Of a stretch of 64,000 nucleotides of DNA, positions 56,013 to 64,000 are shown piece after piece. Within the stretch, counting starts at the first letter, position 1, and each line of letters starts with the position of its first letter. Made by a program: the position numbers and the translations under genes. Source of the stretch: JAMXLO01 sp963799415 (GTDB taxonomy: Bacteria; Pseudomonadota; Alphaproteobacteria; Acetobacterales; Acetobacteraceae); contig CAWCXI010000013.1 in NCBI GenBank assembly GCA_963799415.1, forward strand, positions 1-64,000, written 5' to 3'. The notes below the pieces were generated by a model, which saw nothing but the letters and a program-made list of their open reading frames with translations, did not search any database and had not been told where the DNA came from.

Positions 56013-56399
56013 ATGTTCAGCCATGTCATGGTCGGCAGCAACGATATCGCCCGATCGAAGAAATTCTACGACGCCGTGTTCGGCGCGATGGGCGGCAAGC
56101 CCGGGACAGAGGACGCCAAGGGTCGGCTGATTTACGCGCATAACGGCGGTTTGTTCCTGGTGAGCAAACCGATCGACGGCAAAGCTGCCACACACGCCAA
56201 CGGCGGCACGGTCGGCTTCACGATGGCAAGCCCGGAACAGGCCGATGCCTGGCACAAGGCCGGGGTCGCGAACGGCGGGACGTCGATCGAGGACCCGCCC
56301 GGCGTTCGCCAGGGCGGCGCCGGTCCGATGTATCTTGCTTATCTGCGCGATCCGGACGGCAACAAACTGTGCGCGCTCCGTCGCATGCCAGCGGCCTGA
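56013..56399 (+). CDS. VOC-family (glyoxalase/bleomycin-resistance fold) protein
   Basis: The 128-residue product contains one VOC module: MFSHVMVGSNDIARSKKFYD, GGTVGFTMASPEQADAWHKA and MYLAYLRDPDGNKLCALRR. The possible metal ligands His4, His in DAWHKA and the late Glu/Asp region suggest a metal-dependent lyase or dioxygenase-like relative. The substrate is unknown. GGGGAGAGAAC precedes ATG 56013. It is convergent with rarA. Confidence 0.85.
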   Translation: MFSHVMVGSNDIARSKKFYDAVFGAMGGKPGTEDAKGRLIYAHNGGLFLVSKPIDGKAATHANGGTVGFTMASPEQADAWHKAGVANGGTSIEDPPGVRQGGAGPMYLAYLRDPDGNKLCALRRMPAA

Positions 56400-56430
56400 A
56401 AAATTGTCGCGGGTGGTTGCTGCGAAATTC

Positions 56431-57801
56431 CTAACTGCCACCCGTAACGGCCTTCCGTTCGGCACGCAGCTTGGCCCAGTGCTCGAGCCGCTTGCTGACC
56501 TCGCGTTCGAAGCCACGGTCGCGCGGGCGGTAAAACTGTTCGCGCGCCATGCCATCCGGAAAGTAATTCTGGCCGGAGAAAGCGTCGTCGGCTTCGTGGT
56601 CGTACAGGTAGTCGGCACCGTAGCCGAGATCCTTCATCAGCTTGGTCGGCGCGTTGAGGATGTGTGCTGGCGGCACTAGTGATCCGGTCGATTTGGCCGA
56701 TGCGCGCGCCGCGCTGTACGCGGTGTAGATCGCATTCGATTTCGGCGCGGTGCCGAGGTAGATCACTACCTGCGCAATCGCCAGTTCGCCCTCCGGTGAG
56801 CCGAGACGTTCGTAGGTCTCCCAGCCCGCCAGCGCCTGCGGCAGTGCATTGGGATCCGCTATGCCGATGTCCTCCGCCGCGAAACGCACCAGGCGACGCG
56901 CGATGTAGCGAGGATCTTCGCCGCCGTTCAACATGCGCGCGAACCAGTAGAGCGCCGCATCGGGATCCGAGCCACGCAGCGATTTGTGCAGCGCGGAGAT
57001 GAGATTGTAGTGCTCCTCGCGATCCTTGTCGTACAGCGCGGCGCGCCGGGCGAGGAGTGCCGCGAGCGCTGTCGGGTCCATGACCGGCGTATCTTCCGGC
57101 AGTGCCACGATCTGCTCGGCCATGTTGAGCACATAGCGGCCATCGCCATCGGCCATCGCACGCAGCGTCGCGCGCGCTTCGGCATCGAGCGGCAGGGCGC
57201 GGCCGATCTCCGCCTCCGCGCGTGCCAGCAGGAGTTCAAGCGCGGCATCGTCCAGCCGGCGCAGCACCAGCACCTGGCAGCGCGACAGCAGCGCGCCGTT
57301 CAGCGCGAAGGACGGGTTCTCGGTGGTGGCGCCGATCAGCGTGATGGTGCCGGTCTCCACAACCGGCAAAAAACCGTCCTGCTGGGCGCGATTGAACCGG
57401 TGGATCTCATCGACGAACAGCAGAGTGCCCTGTCCGGTCCGCCTCCGCTTCGTCGCCTCCTCGAAGGCGCGCTTGAGATCGGCGACGCCGGAGAACACCG
57501 CCGAGAGCTGCACGAAATGCAGGCCGGAACGGGCGGCGAGCAACCGCGCGATGGTGGTCTTGCCGCAACCCGGTGGGCCCCAGAGGATCAGCGAGGCGAG
57601 CGATCCGCGCGCCAGCATGCGCGTCAGCGTGCCGTCGGGACCCAGCAGATGGTCCTGCCCGACCACCTCGTCGAGCGAGCGCGGCCGCAACCGGTCGGCC
57701 AGCGGGCGGGGTCCGGCCGGCGTCTCCGGCTCGGAGGGTGGACCGAACAGATCTTCGGCGCCGGCGGCGGGTTTGGTGGCCACGATCTGAAAGATAGGCA
57801 C
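56431..57801 (-). CDS. rarA: Replication-associated recombination ATPase RarA (MgsA)
   Basis: The 456-residue AAA+ protein acts at stalled replication forks and single-strand gaps. The N-terminal ATPase has PLADRLRPRSLDEVVGQDHL, Walker A LILWGPPGCGKTTIARLLAA, Walker B LLFVDEIHRFNRAQQDGFLP, sensor 1 LIGATTENPSFALN and the arginine finger in ALLSRCQVLVLRRL. The C-terminal tetramerisation domain has YNLISALHKSLRGSDPDAAL, YWFARMLNGGEDPRYIARRL and APTKLMKDLGYGADYLYDHE. Length and order are standard. It is a single-copy housekeeping gene. Confidence 0.95.
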   Translation of the reverse strand: MPIFQIVATKPAAGAEDLFGPPSEPETPAGPRPLADRLRPRSLDEVVGQDHLLGPDGTLTRMLARGSLASLILWGPPGCGKTTIARLLAARSGLHFVQLSAVFSGVADLKRAFEEATKRRRTGQGTLLFVDEIHRFNRAQQDGFLPVVETGTITLIGATTENPSFALNGALLSRCQVLVLRRLDDAALELLLARAEAEIGRALPLDAEARATLRAMADGDGRYVLNMAEQIVALPEDTPVMDPTALAALLARRAALYDKDREEHYNLISALHKSLRGSDPDAALYWFARMLNGGEDPRYIARRLVRFAAEDIGIADPNALPQALAGWETYERLGSPEGELAIAQVVIYLGTAPKSNAIYTAYSAARASAKSTGSLVPPAHILNAPTKLMKDLGYGADYLYDHEADDAFSGQNYFPDGMAREQFYRPRDRGFEREVSKRLEHWAKLRAERKAVTGGS

Positions 57802-57820
57802 GTTCTTCTGAGATTCGAAC

Positions 57821-58594
57821 CTAGGCTAGCCAGCGACCTCTCCTGCCATTCGGGGTCGCGTCAGCTGAATGACAGGAGAGCCGCATGGTCAGTCGTTGCG
57901 TCCCGTCCCTCGCCGTGCGTCGCTCGCCGTGCTGTCCCCCGCCGTCCTTGCCATGCATGAACGTCGGGCCACGCGCGAGACGCAGGTTGGCATGTGAGAT
58001 GTTTGGAACCAGGATTGTTGCCTGCGGGCCGAGCGTCACCTGTGCCGCCCCATCGGTCACCAGGTTGATGGTGGATCCGTCCGGCTGAGGCAACGATTGG
58101 AATGCGCTCGGCGGTGTTGTCAGTTGCTCGTGGAGCAGTGCGTTTGGCTGGATCGACCCGTGCAGGAGCAAGGTCCCGTCCAGGGTCGGTGTGATGCTTT
58201 GCACGAAATCCCCGTGGCGGATCCCTGTTGCCGGATCGAGGCTCAATGACGCCGACACCATGGTGCCGGTTGCCAGGATAATGTCGTTTGCCATGCCGTT
58301 GGCGAAGGCGGGATCGCTGGTCTCGCTAACGCCTGGGTTCCTCGCGTCATTCTTCGGGTCGGCCCACAGGGTGACGTTCATCGACGTAAAACTGTTGGCG
58401 GCCGCGGTCGCATCGATGGTGAGGAACAGCCCGTACAGACTGCCGAACCCCTTTGGCGTCACTGGCTGTCCGTTGTTCTCCAGGCCCGTCACCGGCAGCA
58501 GGATACGTTCCAGCGTCTCACCGCCACCGGGTTGAACGACCCCCCGCAGGAACGTGCTGGTATCGAACGTATCGACTGGCGCGAAAGGATGCAT
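57821..58594 (-). CDS. Hypothetical protein divergent from regulator 2
   Basis: The product is about 257 residues, starting MHPFAPVDTFDTSTFLRGVV. It has TLERILLPVTGLENNGQPVT, LYGLFLTIDATAAANSFTSM, VTLWADPKNDARNPGVSET and TLLLHGSIQPNALLHEQLTT. A low-complexity, Arg-rich C-terminus follows. No signal peptide is clear, and I recognise no domain. The last 35 residues look out of register and may reflect a frame error. It is transcribed divergently from the second regulator, with the 11-bp repeats between them, so joint control is likely. Confidence 0.55.
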   Translation of the reverse strand: MHPFAPVDTFDTSTFLRGVVQPGGGETLERILLPVTGLENNGQPVTPKGFGSLYGLFLTIDATAAANSFTSMNVTLWADPKNDARNPGVSETSDPAFANGMANDIILATGTMVSASLSLDPATGIRHGDFVQSITPTLDGTLLLHGSIQPNALLHEQLTTPPSAFQSLPQPDGSTINLVTDGAAQVTLGPQATILVPNISHANLRLARGPTFMHGKDGGGQHGERRTARDGTQRLTMRLSCHSADATPNGRRGRWLA

Positions 58595-58696
58595 TGGTAA
58601 CTCTCCCATGACATTTGGGCATCTCCCTGGCTCTCGTACGCTGATGCCTGCCCGCTATGAGGCACCTCTCGTCGTCCATGGCGCGACGAGGCCGCG

Positions 58697-58724
58697 CCAA
58701 ATTCGGTCCAAATCATTCTAAAAT
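58697..58724 (+). promoter_or_regulatory. Putative operator: three AAAT direct repeats at 11-bp spacing
   Basis: CCAAAT starts at 58697 and 58708, and TAAAAT at 58719, exactly 11 bp apart. Direct repeats with 11-bp spacing are typical of OmpR/PhoB-type DNA-binding domains. The site lies between the divergent genes starting at 58594 and 58842, and the latter encodes such a domain. Confidence 0.5.
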
Positions 58725-58841
58725 CTTCCAGGACGTCGGCGTTTGGATGGGTTAGCGTGGCCCGCCGAGCGGCAGTGACGCTGTGGCGAGAACGACGGTC
58801 GCCGCGCCAAGCATGCCTCTGTTCAATCGGCGGGGGGAGAC

Positions 58842-61158
58842 ATGGACGCAGCCAGCCCGGCGGACATCTACCTGTTCGCCGATTTTCGTCTCGACCGGCG
58901 CGGCGGTGGACTGTTTCGCTGCGCCCAGGCGGGCGCTCCCGTTCCGGTCAATATCGGCTCGCGCGCACTCGACCTGCTCGGTGTTCTTGTCGAACGACAC
59001 GGCGATCTCGTGGCGAAGGACGAGCTCATGGCCGCCGTCTGGCCGAATACAGTGGTCGAGGAAGCCAATCTCACGGTCCAGATATCGGCGCTGCGCCGCG
59101 TTCTTGACGCGGGCCGGACAGGAGCAAGCTGCATCCAGACCACACCTGGGCGGGGGTACCGCTTCCTCGCTGCGGTAACCCGCGTGGATCAAGCCGCCAT
59201 TGCCGAGGTCTCCCATACATCCGCCGCCATCGACGACGGGCCGGCGCTCAGCACTCCGAAGTCAAATGCCGTAACCGCCGCCGGCGCACCACCTGCTGTG
59301 CCTGTCGCGTCCCGTGGTTTTGGCATGGCGCGCCGGCCGGCGGCACTGTCGATCGCCGGCCTGGTGTTGCTACTCGGCATTGGTGCGACATGGTGGCTAA
59401 CAGGCGACCGGTCCCGACCAGTCGGCCAAACGCCCGCCGCCACTGCACAGTCCGCTACCGCATTCCCGGCCGCCGTTGCGCATCCATCGGCGCCCAGGCT
59501 CTCGCTGGTTGTACCTGCCATTCAAGAACATCGGCGATGATCCCAGGGACACCTACCTGGCCGACGGCATCACGGACGATCTGACCAGCGACCTTTCGCA
59601 TGTCTCCGGGGCGTTCGTGATCGCCCGCGAATTTGCCTACACCTACCGGGGGCAGGCCACGGATGTGCGGCAGATCGGCCGCGAACTCGGTGTGCGCTAC
59701 GTGCTGGAGGGCAGCGTGCGCAGAATCGATGCCACATTGCGGGTGAATGCTCAGCTGATTTCCGCCGAAACCGGAGCGCACCTCTGGTCGGACCGGTTCG
59801 ACGAGGAGATCAGCGAGTTGGCCGCCGGGCAGGAACAGGTCGTCACGCGGATGCGCGCCGGTCTTGGCATCAGCATGGTCGAGATCGAGAACGCACGCAG
59901 CCTGCGCGAGCGCCCGACCAACCCGGACGCATTCGATCTCATCCTGCGGGCGCGCTCGCTCGACAACCTGCCGCCCAATCTGCAACGCAACGACGAGGCG
60001 TTGTCGTTATATGAACGTGCCCTCTCGCTTGATCCGACCTCGGCTTACGCCACAAGGATGGTGGCTACTCTCCTGATCATCAGGAGCTACCCAAGCTGGC
60101 AGACCGCCGCGGACATGCAGCGTGTCGAGACGCTGGTCGCGCAGGCACGTGCAATTGCGCCTGACGCTGAAGGGCTGCTCAGTCTTATGAATAAGTGGTA
60201 CGGCAAGCTCGAGCGATACCAGGAAGCAATGGCGGTTGCCGAGGATTTCATCCGGAGATTTCCCAACAACTTCATTGGTTATGCTGCCCTCTCGGCGAGC
60301 AAGGTCGCTGCCGGACATGCGGAGGAAGCCATTCCATTGCTAGAGAAGGCGATCCTGCTCAACCCGCGCAGTTCCTACCTGTTCTATCGCTACCGGCAAT
60401 TGGGCTACGCCTCGCTGCTGCTGGGGAGGGACAAAGATGCGATCACCTTCCTTGAACGATCGCTCGCAATCAACCCGGACGACGATGGCGGTCGTCAATG
60501 GATTTACCGCTTCCTTGCCGCAGCCTATGCACAAACTGGGCAGCTGCCAGCGGCGAAGCATGCGGTCGCCGAAGCGGACCGTCTCTGGCCCTACGACACC
60601 GTTCGCAGTCACTGGCCGGACGACCTGTCGAGCCCGGTTTACGCCGAGCAGATCAGGCGTCTTCAGGCTGGACTGCGTCTCGCGGGCGAGCGTGACCACG
60701 CCGATGAACAGGCGGATTTCGGCGTGCCGCCAGATGCCAGATTGCGCAACGATTTTGCTGGTCTGACGCCGACCATCGCTCCTGGCGTGACTACGATCCG
60801 CACCGCTGATCTGGCCAGGTTCCTTGAACAGGCCCGACCGGTCGTCATCGACACCGTCTCGTATTCATGGGGCCGGTCGATCCCCGGCGCCGTCGGGCTG
60901 AAATTTTCAGGTCTCGGTGGCAGCCTCACTGACCCTATGCAGGATCGCTTGCGCAGCAAGGTGCGCAAACTGACCACGGGCGATCTCAACCGGCCGATCG
61001 TCACAGTCGGCTTCAACTCCGAACGCTTCGACGGGCGCAATCTGGCCCTGCGCCTGGCCGCGCTTGGCTATGGGCAGGTCTATTGGTACCGCGGCGGCAG
61101 AGAAGCCTGGGAAGTGAATGGGCTTCCGGAAACCGAACTGACGATACAGGACTGGTGA
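58842..61158 (+). CDS. Winged-helix / TolB-like / TPR / rhodanese-like transmembrane regulator 2, frameshifted
   Basis: This is a paralogue of the regulator at 25789-27982 with the same layout. The DNA-binding domain has ALDLLGVLVERHGDLVAKDE and CIQTTPGRGYRFLAAV. The membrane helix is AALSIAGLVLLLGIGATWWL. The TolB-like domain has KNIGDDPRDTYLADGITDDL and RYVLEGSVRRIDATLRVNAQ. TPR units follow. The C-terminal rhodanese-like domain has RPVVIDTVSYSWGRSIPGAV and QVYWYRGGREAWEVNGLPE, with GFNSERFDG in place of the catalytic cysteine loop. The frame shifts near 59507 (extra base before LPFKNIG). The total is about 771 residues. Two copies of one architecture argue that it is real. Confidence 0.86.
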
Positions 61159-61171
61159 AGCCTCCGGCCGC

Positions 61172-62197
61172 TCATGCAGGCACGAGCCGCGTGCAGAACG
61201 CCGCACCGCCGTTCACCATGCCACACCCGCCCAATTGCGTGGCATCGGCCAGATCCTGAGTGCGCTGTTTCGCGTCGGACCCGAACCGGCTGCGCCGATA
61301 GTTGTCGTTGTATTCGGCGCTGCCGCTTTCATCGACGGTCACCAAGGCCAGATGCAGTTCGCAATCCGCCTGTCGGGCTGCCGCAATAAGCACGCCAGCC
61401 ACTGCGGCGTCGGGACCCTTCAGAGTCTCAAATGACAGTTCCGCCGGCGTGTAGGCGTGCTGCAACGGAAGCACCAGTTTCTCCGGCTCGCCCACCTGCC
61501 ACTCGCGCAGCGTCGACTCCACACGCTCCTGCTCACCCTGATAGCTTGGCGGCTGCAGCGCCCGTCCGGCGCAGCAGATTGTAGACCAGCGTCAGGCGAT
61601 GGCCCTCGGTGACCGGCAGGACCTCATGCACACAATCGGCGTAGAACGGGGCGAACGCCACTTCCGAGGGTTCGTCGCAGTGCAACCCGAGGCGCACTTC
61701 TCGCCCCACATGGCGTACCAGGAGTTCCCCACCGCTGGAAAGCGACGGCAGCACTATCACCAGGGTGGCGAACATGCCGGGCGACTTCCAGTATCGCGAT
61801 GGCCGACGAAGAAGCTGCCCAGGTCGTAGATCAACAGCTTGTAGAATTCGGCGTCGATTGGTTCGTCCACGCCCAGCCCTTCGGCCACACGGGTCAGGAT
61901 TGCGTCGAGAGTCCGCTGCCAGTTCCGGCCCTGAATGCGAACGCGATCTGGCGCAATCTGCCAGGTCCGCCGCACGGATGGATCGACCAGGGTCTCCTCA
62001 CCCGGCCCATAGGGCGCCGCATCCGCCACCGCAACCAGAGCCGCCGCCTGCGCTGGAAGCAGCGGCAGGGCGATCGGGCCCACGCCTTCGACGTGCAGCG
62101 ATGGCGCCAGCAGTTCCATGGTGCCGGCGGTGCAGAAGCCCCCAGGGCGAGCCACTTCAGCCAGTCGCCCGGCGAGATCGGCGCCGATGTCTCTCAT
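61172..62197 (-). CDS. 2-oxoglutarate-Fe(II) oxygenase-like protein, frameshifted
   Basis: The product is about 340 residues. The Fe-binding motif HxD is in FVGHRDT, and the distal histidine and 2OG-binding arginine are in VTEGHRLTLVYNLL. FATLVIVLPSLSSGGELLVR and VAFAPFYADCVHEVLPV form the jelly-roll strands of a prolyl-hydroxylase-like oxygenase. The N-terminal part has TWQIAPDRVRIQGRNWQRTL. Shifts near 61790 and 61562 separate three pieces; the last has PLQHAYTPAELSFETLKGPD. The substrate, protein or small molecule, is unknown. It is convergent with regulator 2. Confidence 0.75.
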
Positions 62198-62254
62198 CGG
62201 CGGATATTAACCCTCTCGCTTCCCTCACGGGCGAGGCTTGGGAGGAACCTCAAG

Positions 62255-62292
62255 TCCCCTCCCCTAACCCCCTCCCGCGAGCGGCGGGGGAA
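62255..62292. repeat. GC-rich intergenic palindrome (family A)
   Basis: The C-rich arm CCCCTCCCCTAACCCCCTCC and the G-rich arm GCGGCGGGGGAA lie between the oxygenase gene and the 3' end of rplQ. The unit is related to the copies at 5511, 7976 and 12247, and could terminate the ribosomal operon. Confidence 0.65.
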
Positions 62293-62307
62293 GTCTCGTT
62301 TTCGGGG

Positions 62308-62733
62308 CTACGCCGCCGCGGCTTCCTCTTCCGGCGCCGCCTGTTTCGGACCACTGTCCTGACCCTTCGCAGTGACATCGCGATCGACGAATTCGATCAC
62401 CGCCATGTCGGCGGCATCGCCATAGCGGGTCCCCGCCTTCAGCACGCGGCAATACCCACCAGCCCGCGCCCGATACCGTTCGGCCAACGGGCCAAACAAC
62501 TTCGCCACCATCGCATCGTCGCGCAGTTGCCCGTAGGCCAGCCGCTGGTTGGCCAGCCCGCCCTTCTTGCCCAGGGTGATCAGCTTCTCGGCGACCGGCC
62601 GCAGCTCCTTCGCCTTCGGCAGCGTGGTGGTGATCTGCTCGTGCTTGATCAGCGCCGCCGCCAGGTTGCGGAACATGGCCTGGCGATGCGCGGATGTGAC
62701 CGCGAGCTTCCTGCCGGCTACTCCGTGACGCAT
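62308..62733 (-). CDS. rplQ: 50S ribosomal protein L17
   Basis: The 141-residue protein starts MRHGVAGRKLAVTSAHRQAM and continues FRNLAAALIKHEQITTTLPK, both diagnostic of L17. RPVAEKLITLGKKGGLANQR follows. The C-terminal extension is acidic and alanine-rich (APEEEAAAA), as in many alphaproteobacteria. It lies directly after rpoA, the usual end of the alpha operon. Confidence 0.97.
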   Translation of the reverse strand: MRHGVAGRKLAVTSAHRQAMFRNLAAALIKHEQITTTLPKAKELRPVAEKLITLGKKGGLANQRLAYGQLRDDAMVAKLFGPLAERYRARAGGYCRVLKAGTRYGDAADMAVIEFVDRDVTAKGQDSGPKQAAPEEEAAAA

Positions 62734-62747
62734 GTACCGCTACTCCT

Positions 62748-63779
62748 TCAGAACGGCTCTTCCATCCGCTTGGCCAGGTCCTCGATGTTCTCGGGCGGCC
62801 AGCCGGCGACCGTCATGCCGAGCCCAAGGCCCATCGAGCCGAGCACTTCCTTGATCTCGTTCAGCGACTTCCGCCCGAAGTTCGGCGTGCGGAGCATTTC
62901 CTGCTCGGACTTCTGCACCAGATCGCCGATGTAGACGATGTTGTCGTTCTTCAGGCAGTTCGCCGAGCGCACCGAAAGCTCCAGCTCGTCCACCTTGCGC
63001 AGCAGGTTGCGGTTGAACGGCAGGTTGTCTTCCGGCTCTTCGGCACGGATCTGCTGCGGTTCCTCGAAGTTGATGAAGAGCTGCAACTGGTCCTGGAGGA
63101 TGCGCGCGGCCAGCGCCACCGAATCCTCCGGCGTTACCGCACCGTTGGTCTCCACTGTGAGCAGCAGCTTGTCGAAGTCGGTCACCTGGCCGACGCGAGT
63201 CGGCTCGACCTTGTAGGAGACGCGGCGAACCGGTGAATAGATGCTGTCCACCGGGATCAGCCCGATCGGCGCATCCTCCGGCCGATTGACTGATGAGGGC
63301 TGATAGCCCTTGCCCAGGTTCACGGTGAATTCCATGCCCAGCTTCACGCCGTCATCCAGCGTGCAGATCACCAGCTCGGGATTCATGATGTCGATGTCGT
63401 GGCCGGCCTGGATCTGGCCGGCACGCACTTCGCCCGGACCGGTCGCGGTCAGCGTCATCCGCTTCGGCCCTTCGCCGTGCATGCGCAGGGCGAGCTGCTT
63501 GATGTTCAGCACGATGTCGGTGACGTCCTCGCGCACGCCGGGGATGCTACTGAACTCGTGCAACACGCCATCGATCTGCACCGCGGTGACCGCAGCGCCT
63601 TGCAAGGAAGACAACAGGATGCGCCGGATCGCATTGCCCAGCGTCATGCCGAAGCCGCGCTCCAGCGGCTCGGCCACGATCGTGGCGACCTGTGCGGGAT
63701 CGGCGCCTGGCTCGACTTCCAGCTTCTCCGGCTTGATCAGGGACTGCCAGTTGCGCTGGATGACTGCACTCTGCCTCAT
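62748..63779 (-). CDS. rpoA: DNA-directed RNA polymerase subunit alpha
   Basis: The 343-residue protein assembles core RNA polymerase and contacts activators and UP elements. The N-terminal domain has VEPLERGFGMTLGNAIRRIL and LLSSLQGAAVTAVQIDGVLH. The C-terminal domain has VDELELSVRSANCLKNDNIV and YIGDLVQKSEQEMLRTPNFG with RKSLNEIKEVLGSMGLGLGM, the helix-hairpin-helix region. It is complete and in frame. It sits between rpsK and rplQ in the conserved operon order. Confidence 0.97.
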   Translation of the reverse strand: MRQSAVIQRNWQSLIKPEKLEVEPGADPAQVATIVAEPLERGFGMTLGNAIRRILLSSLQGAAVTAVQIDGVLHEFSSIPGVREDVTDIVLNIKQLALRMHGEGPKRMTLTATGPGEVRAGQIQAGHDIDIMNPELVICTLDDGVKLGMEFTVNLGKGYQPSSVNRPEDAPIGLIPVDSIYSPVRRVSYKVEPTRVGQVTDFDKLLLTVETNGAVTPEDSVALAARILQDQLQLFINFEEPQQIRAEEPEDNLPFNRNLLRKVDELELSVRSANCLKNDNIVYIGDLVQKSEQEMLRTPNFGRKSLNEIKEVLGSMGLGLGMTVAGWPPENIEDLAKRMEEPF

Positions 63780-63870
63780 ATATCCAACCTTTCGGGCCGC
63801 GGCTTCTGCCGGGGCTCCATCAACGACCCAATGGGATCGGCACGTCTTCTCCCGCGCGTGGCGGTTCCGC

Positions 63871-64000
63871 CTACACGCGCCGGCGCTTGCGCGGCCGGCA
63901 ACCGTTGTGCGGGATGGGTGTCATGTCGCGGATGGCCGAGATCGAGAAGCCGACCGCCTGCAATGCCCGCAGCGCGCTCTCCCGCCCGGAGCCAGGTCCG
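63871..64000 (-). CDS. rpsK: 30S ribosomal protein S11, C-terminal part
   Basis: The last 42 residues are inside the window: GPGSGRESALRALQAVGFSI followed by SAIRDMTPIPHNGCRPRKRR and RV, the highly conserved S11 C-terminus. The stop is TAG (63871-63873). The start lies beyond the window. The 90-bp gap to rpoA is typical and holds no other gene. Confidence 0.96.
   Translation of the reverse strand, partial: GPGSGRESALRALQAVGFSISAIRDMTPIPHNGCRPRKRRRV

Noticed and set aside
1..64000. CRISPR arrays, prophage or plasmid functions
   Set aside because: No regularly spaced direct repeats with unique spacers were seen, and no phage structural, integrase, replication-initiator or conjugation genes were recognised.

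Overview
The window is chromosomal DNA from a high-GC alphaproteobacterium, most probably in Rhodospirillales/Acetobacteraceae. The reasons are a class II DAHP synthase, the order mutY - DUF721 - two DsbA-like genes - smc, an ELM1-family protein, a PuuE-type deacetylase, a GcrA-like mini-protein, and an rpsK-rpoA-rplQ block at the right edge. No plasmid, phage or CRISPR signature is visible. Species cannot be named from sequence reading alone.

Layout. 1-616 is the tail of a molybdopterin oxidase subunit, followed by tRNA-Val(CAC). 0.8-9.4 kb is housekeeping: DUF3108, gph, glmU-glmS (UDP-GlcNAc synthesis), PhzF, nicotinate phosphoribosyltransferase and DAHP synthase. 9.5-15.1 kb is a complete minus-strand peptide-type ABC importer (binding protein, two permeases, two ATPases). 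15.2-24.9 kb holds an orphan HicB, an ELM1-family protein, a deacetylase / GT9 / MFS run, a flavin monooxygenase, a glutaredoxin-DinB gene with an in-frame TGA, and a GH75-like gene. 24.9-29.5 kb is the most distinctive part. A winged-helix/TolB-like/TPR/rhodanese-like regulator is flanked by two paralogous secreted four-cysteine proteins and a cytochrome c, and both flanking promoters carry the same three-part TTAG motif. 29.6-35.6 kb carries acyl-CoA dehydrogenase, tmk, a D,D-carboxypeptidase, RlpA, a lytic transglycosylase and a nitronate-monooxygenase-like gene. 35.6-40.4 kb is an arylsulfatase region with a perfect FNR-type box and a chimeric deletion junction. 40.4-44.6 kb has a chemoreceptor, dispersed palindromes and an IS110 remnant nested in an IS630 remnant. 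44.8-51.3 kb is mutY to smc. 51.3-58.6 kb is small accessory genes plus rarA. 58.7-61.2 kb is a second copy of the unusual regulator with its own 11-bp direct repeats upstream. 61.2-64 kb is a 2OG-Fe(II) oxygenase, rplQ, rpoA and rpsK.

Sequence quality matters for any reader. About twenty otherwise conserved genes are broken by one-base shifts, mostly apparent insertions. In five of them, removing the extra base recreates a GANTC site, the target of the alphaproteobacterial CcrM methylase. This points to systematic basecalling or assembly error rather than mass gene decay. I therefore annotate these as single genes spanning the shift. The in-frame TGA of the glutaredoxin gene, the antiporter junction and the IS remnants are not explained by simple insertions and stay candidates for real biology.
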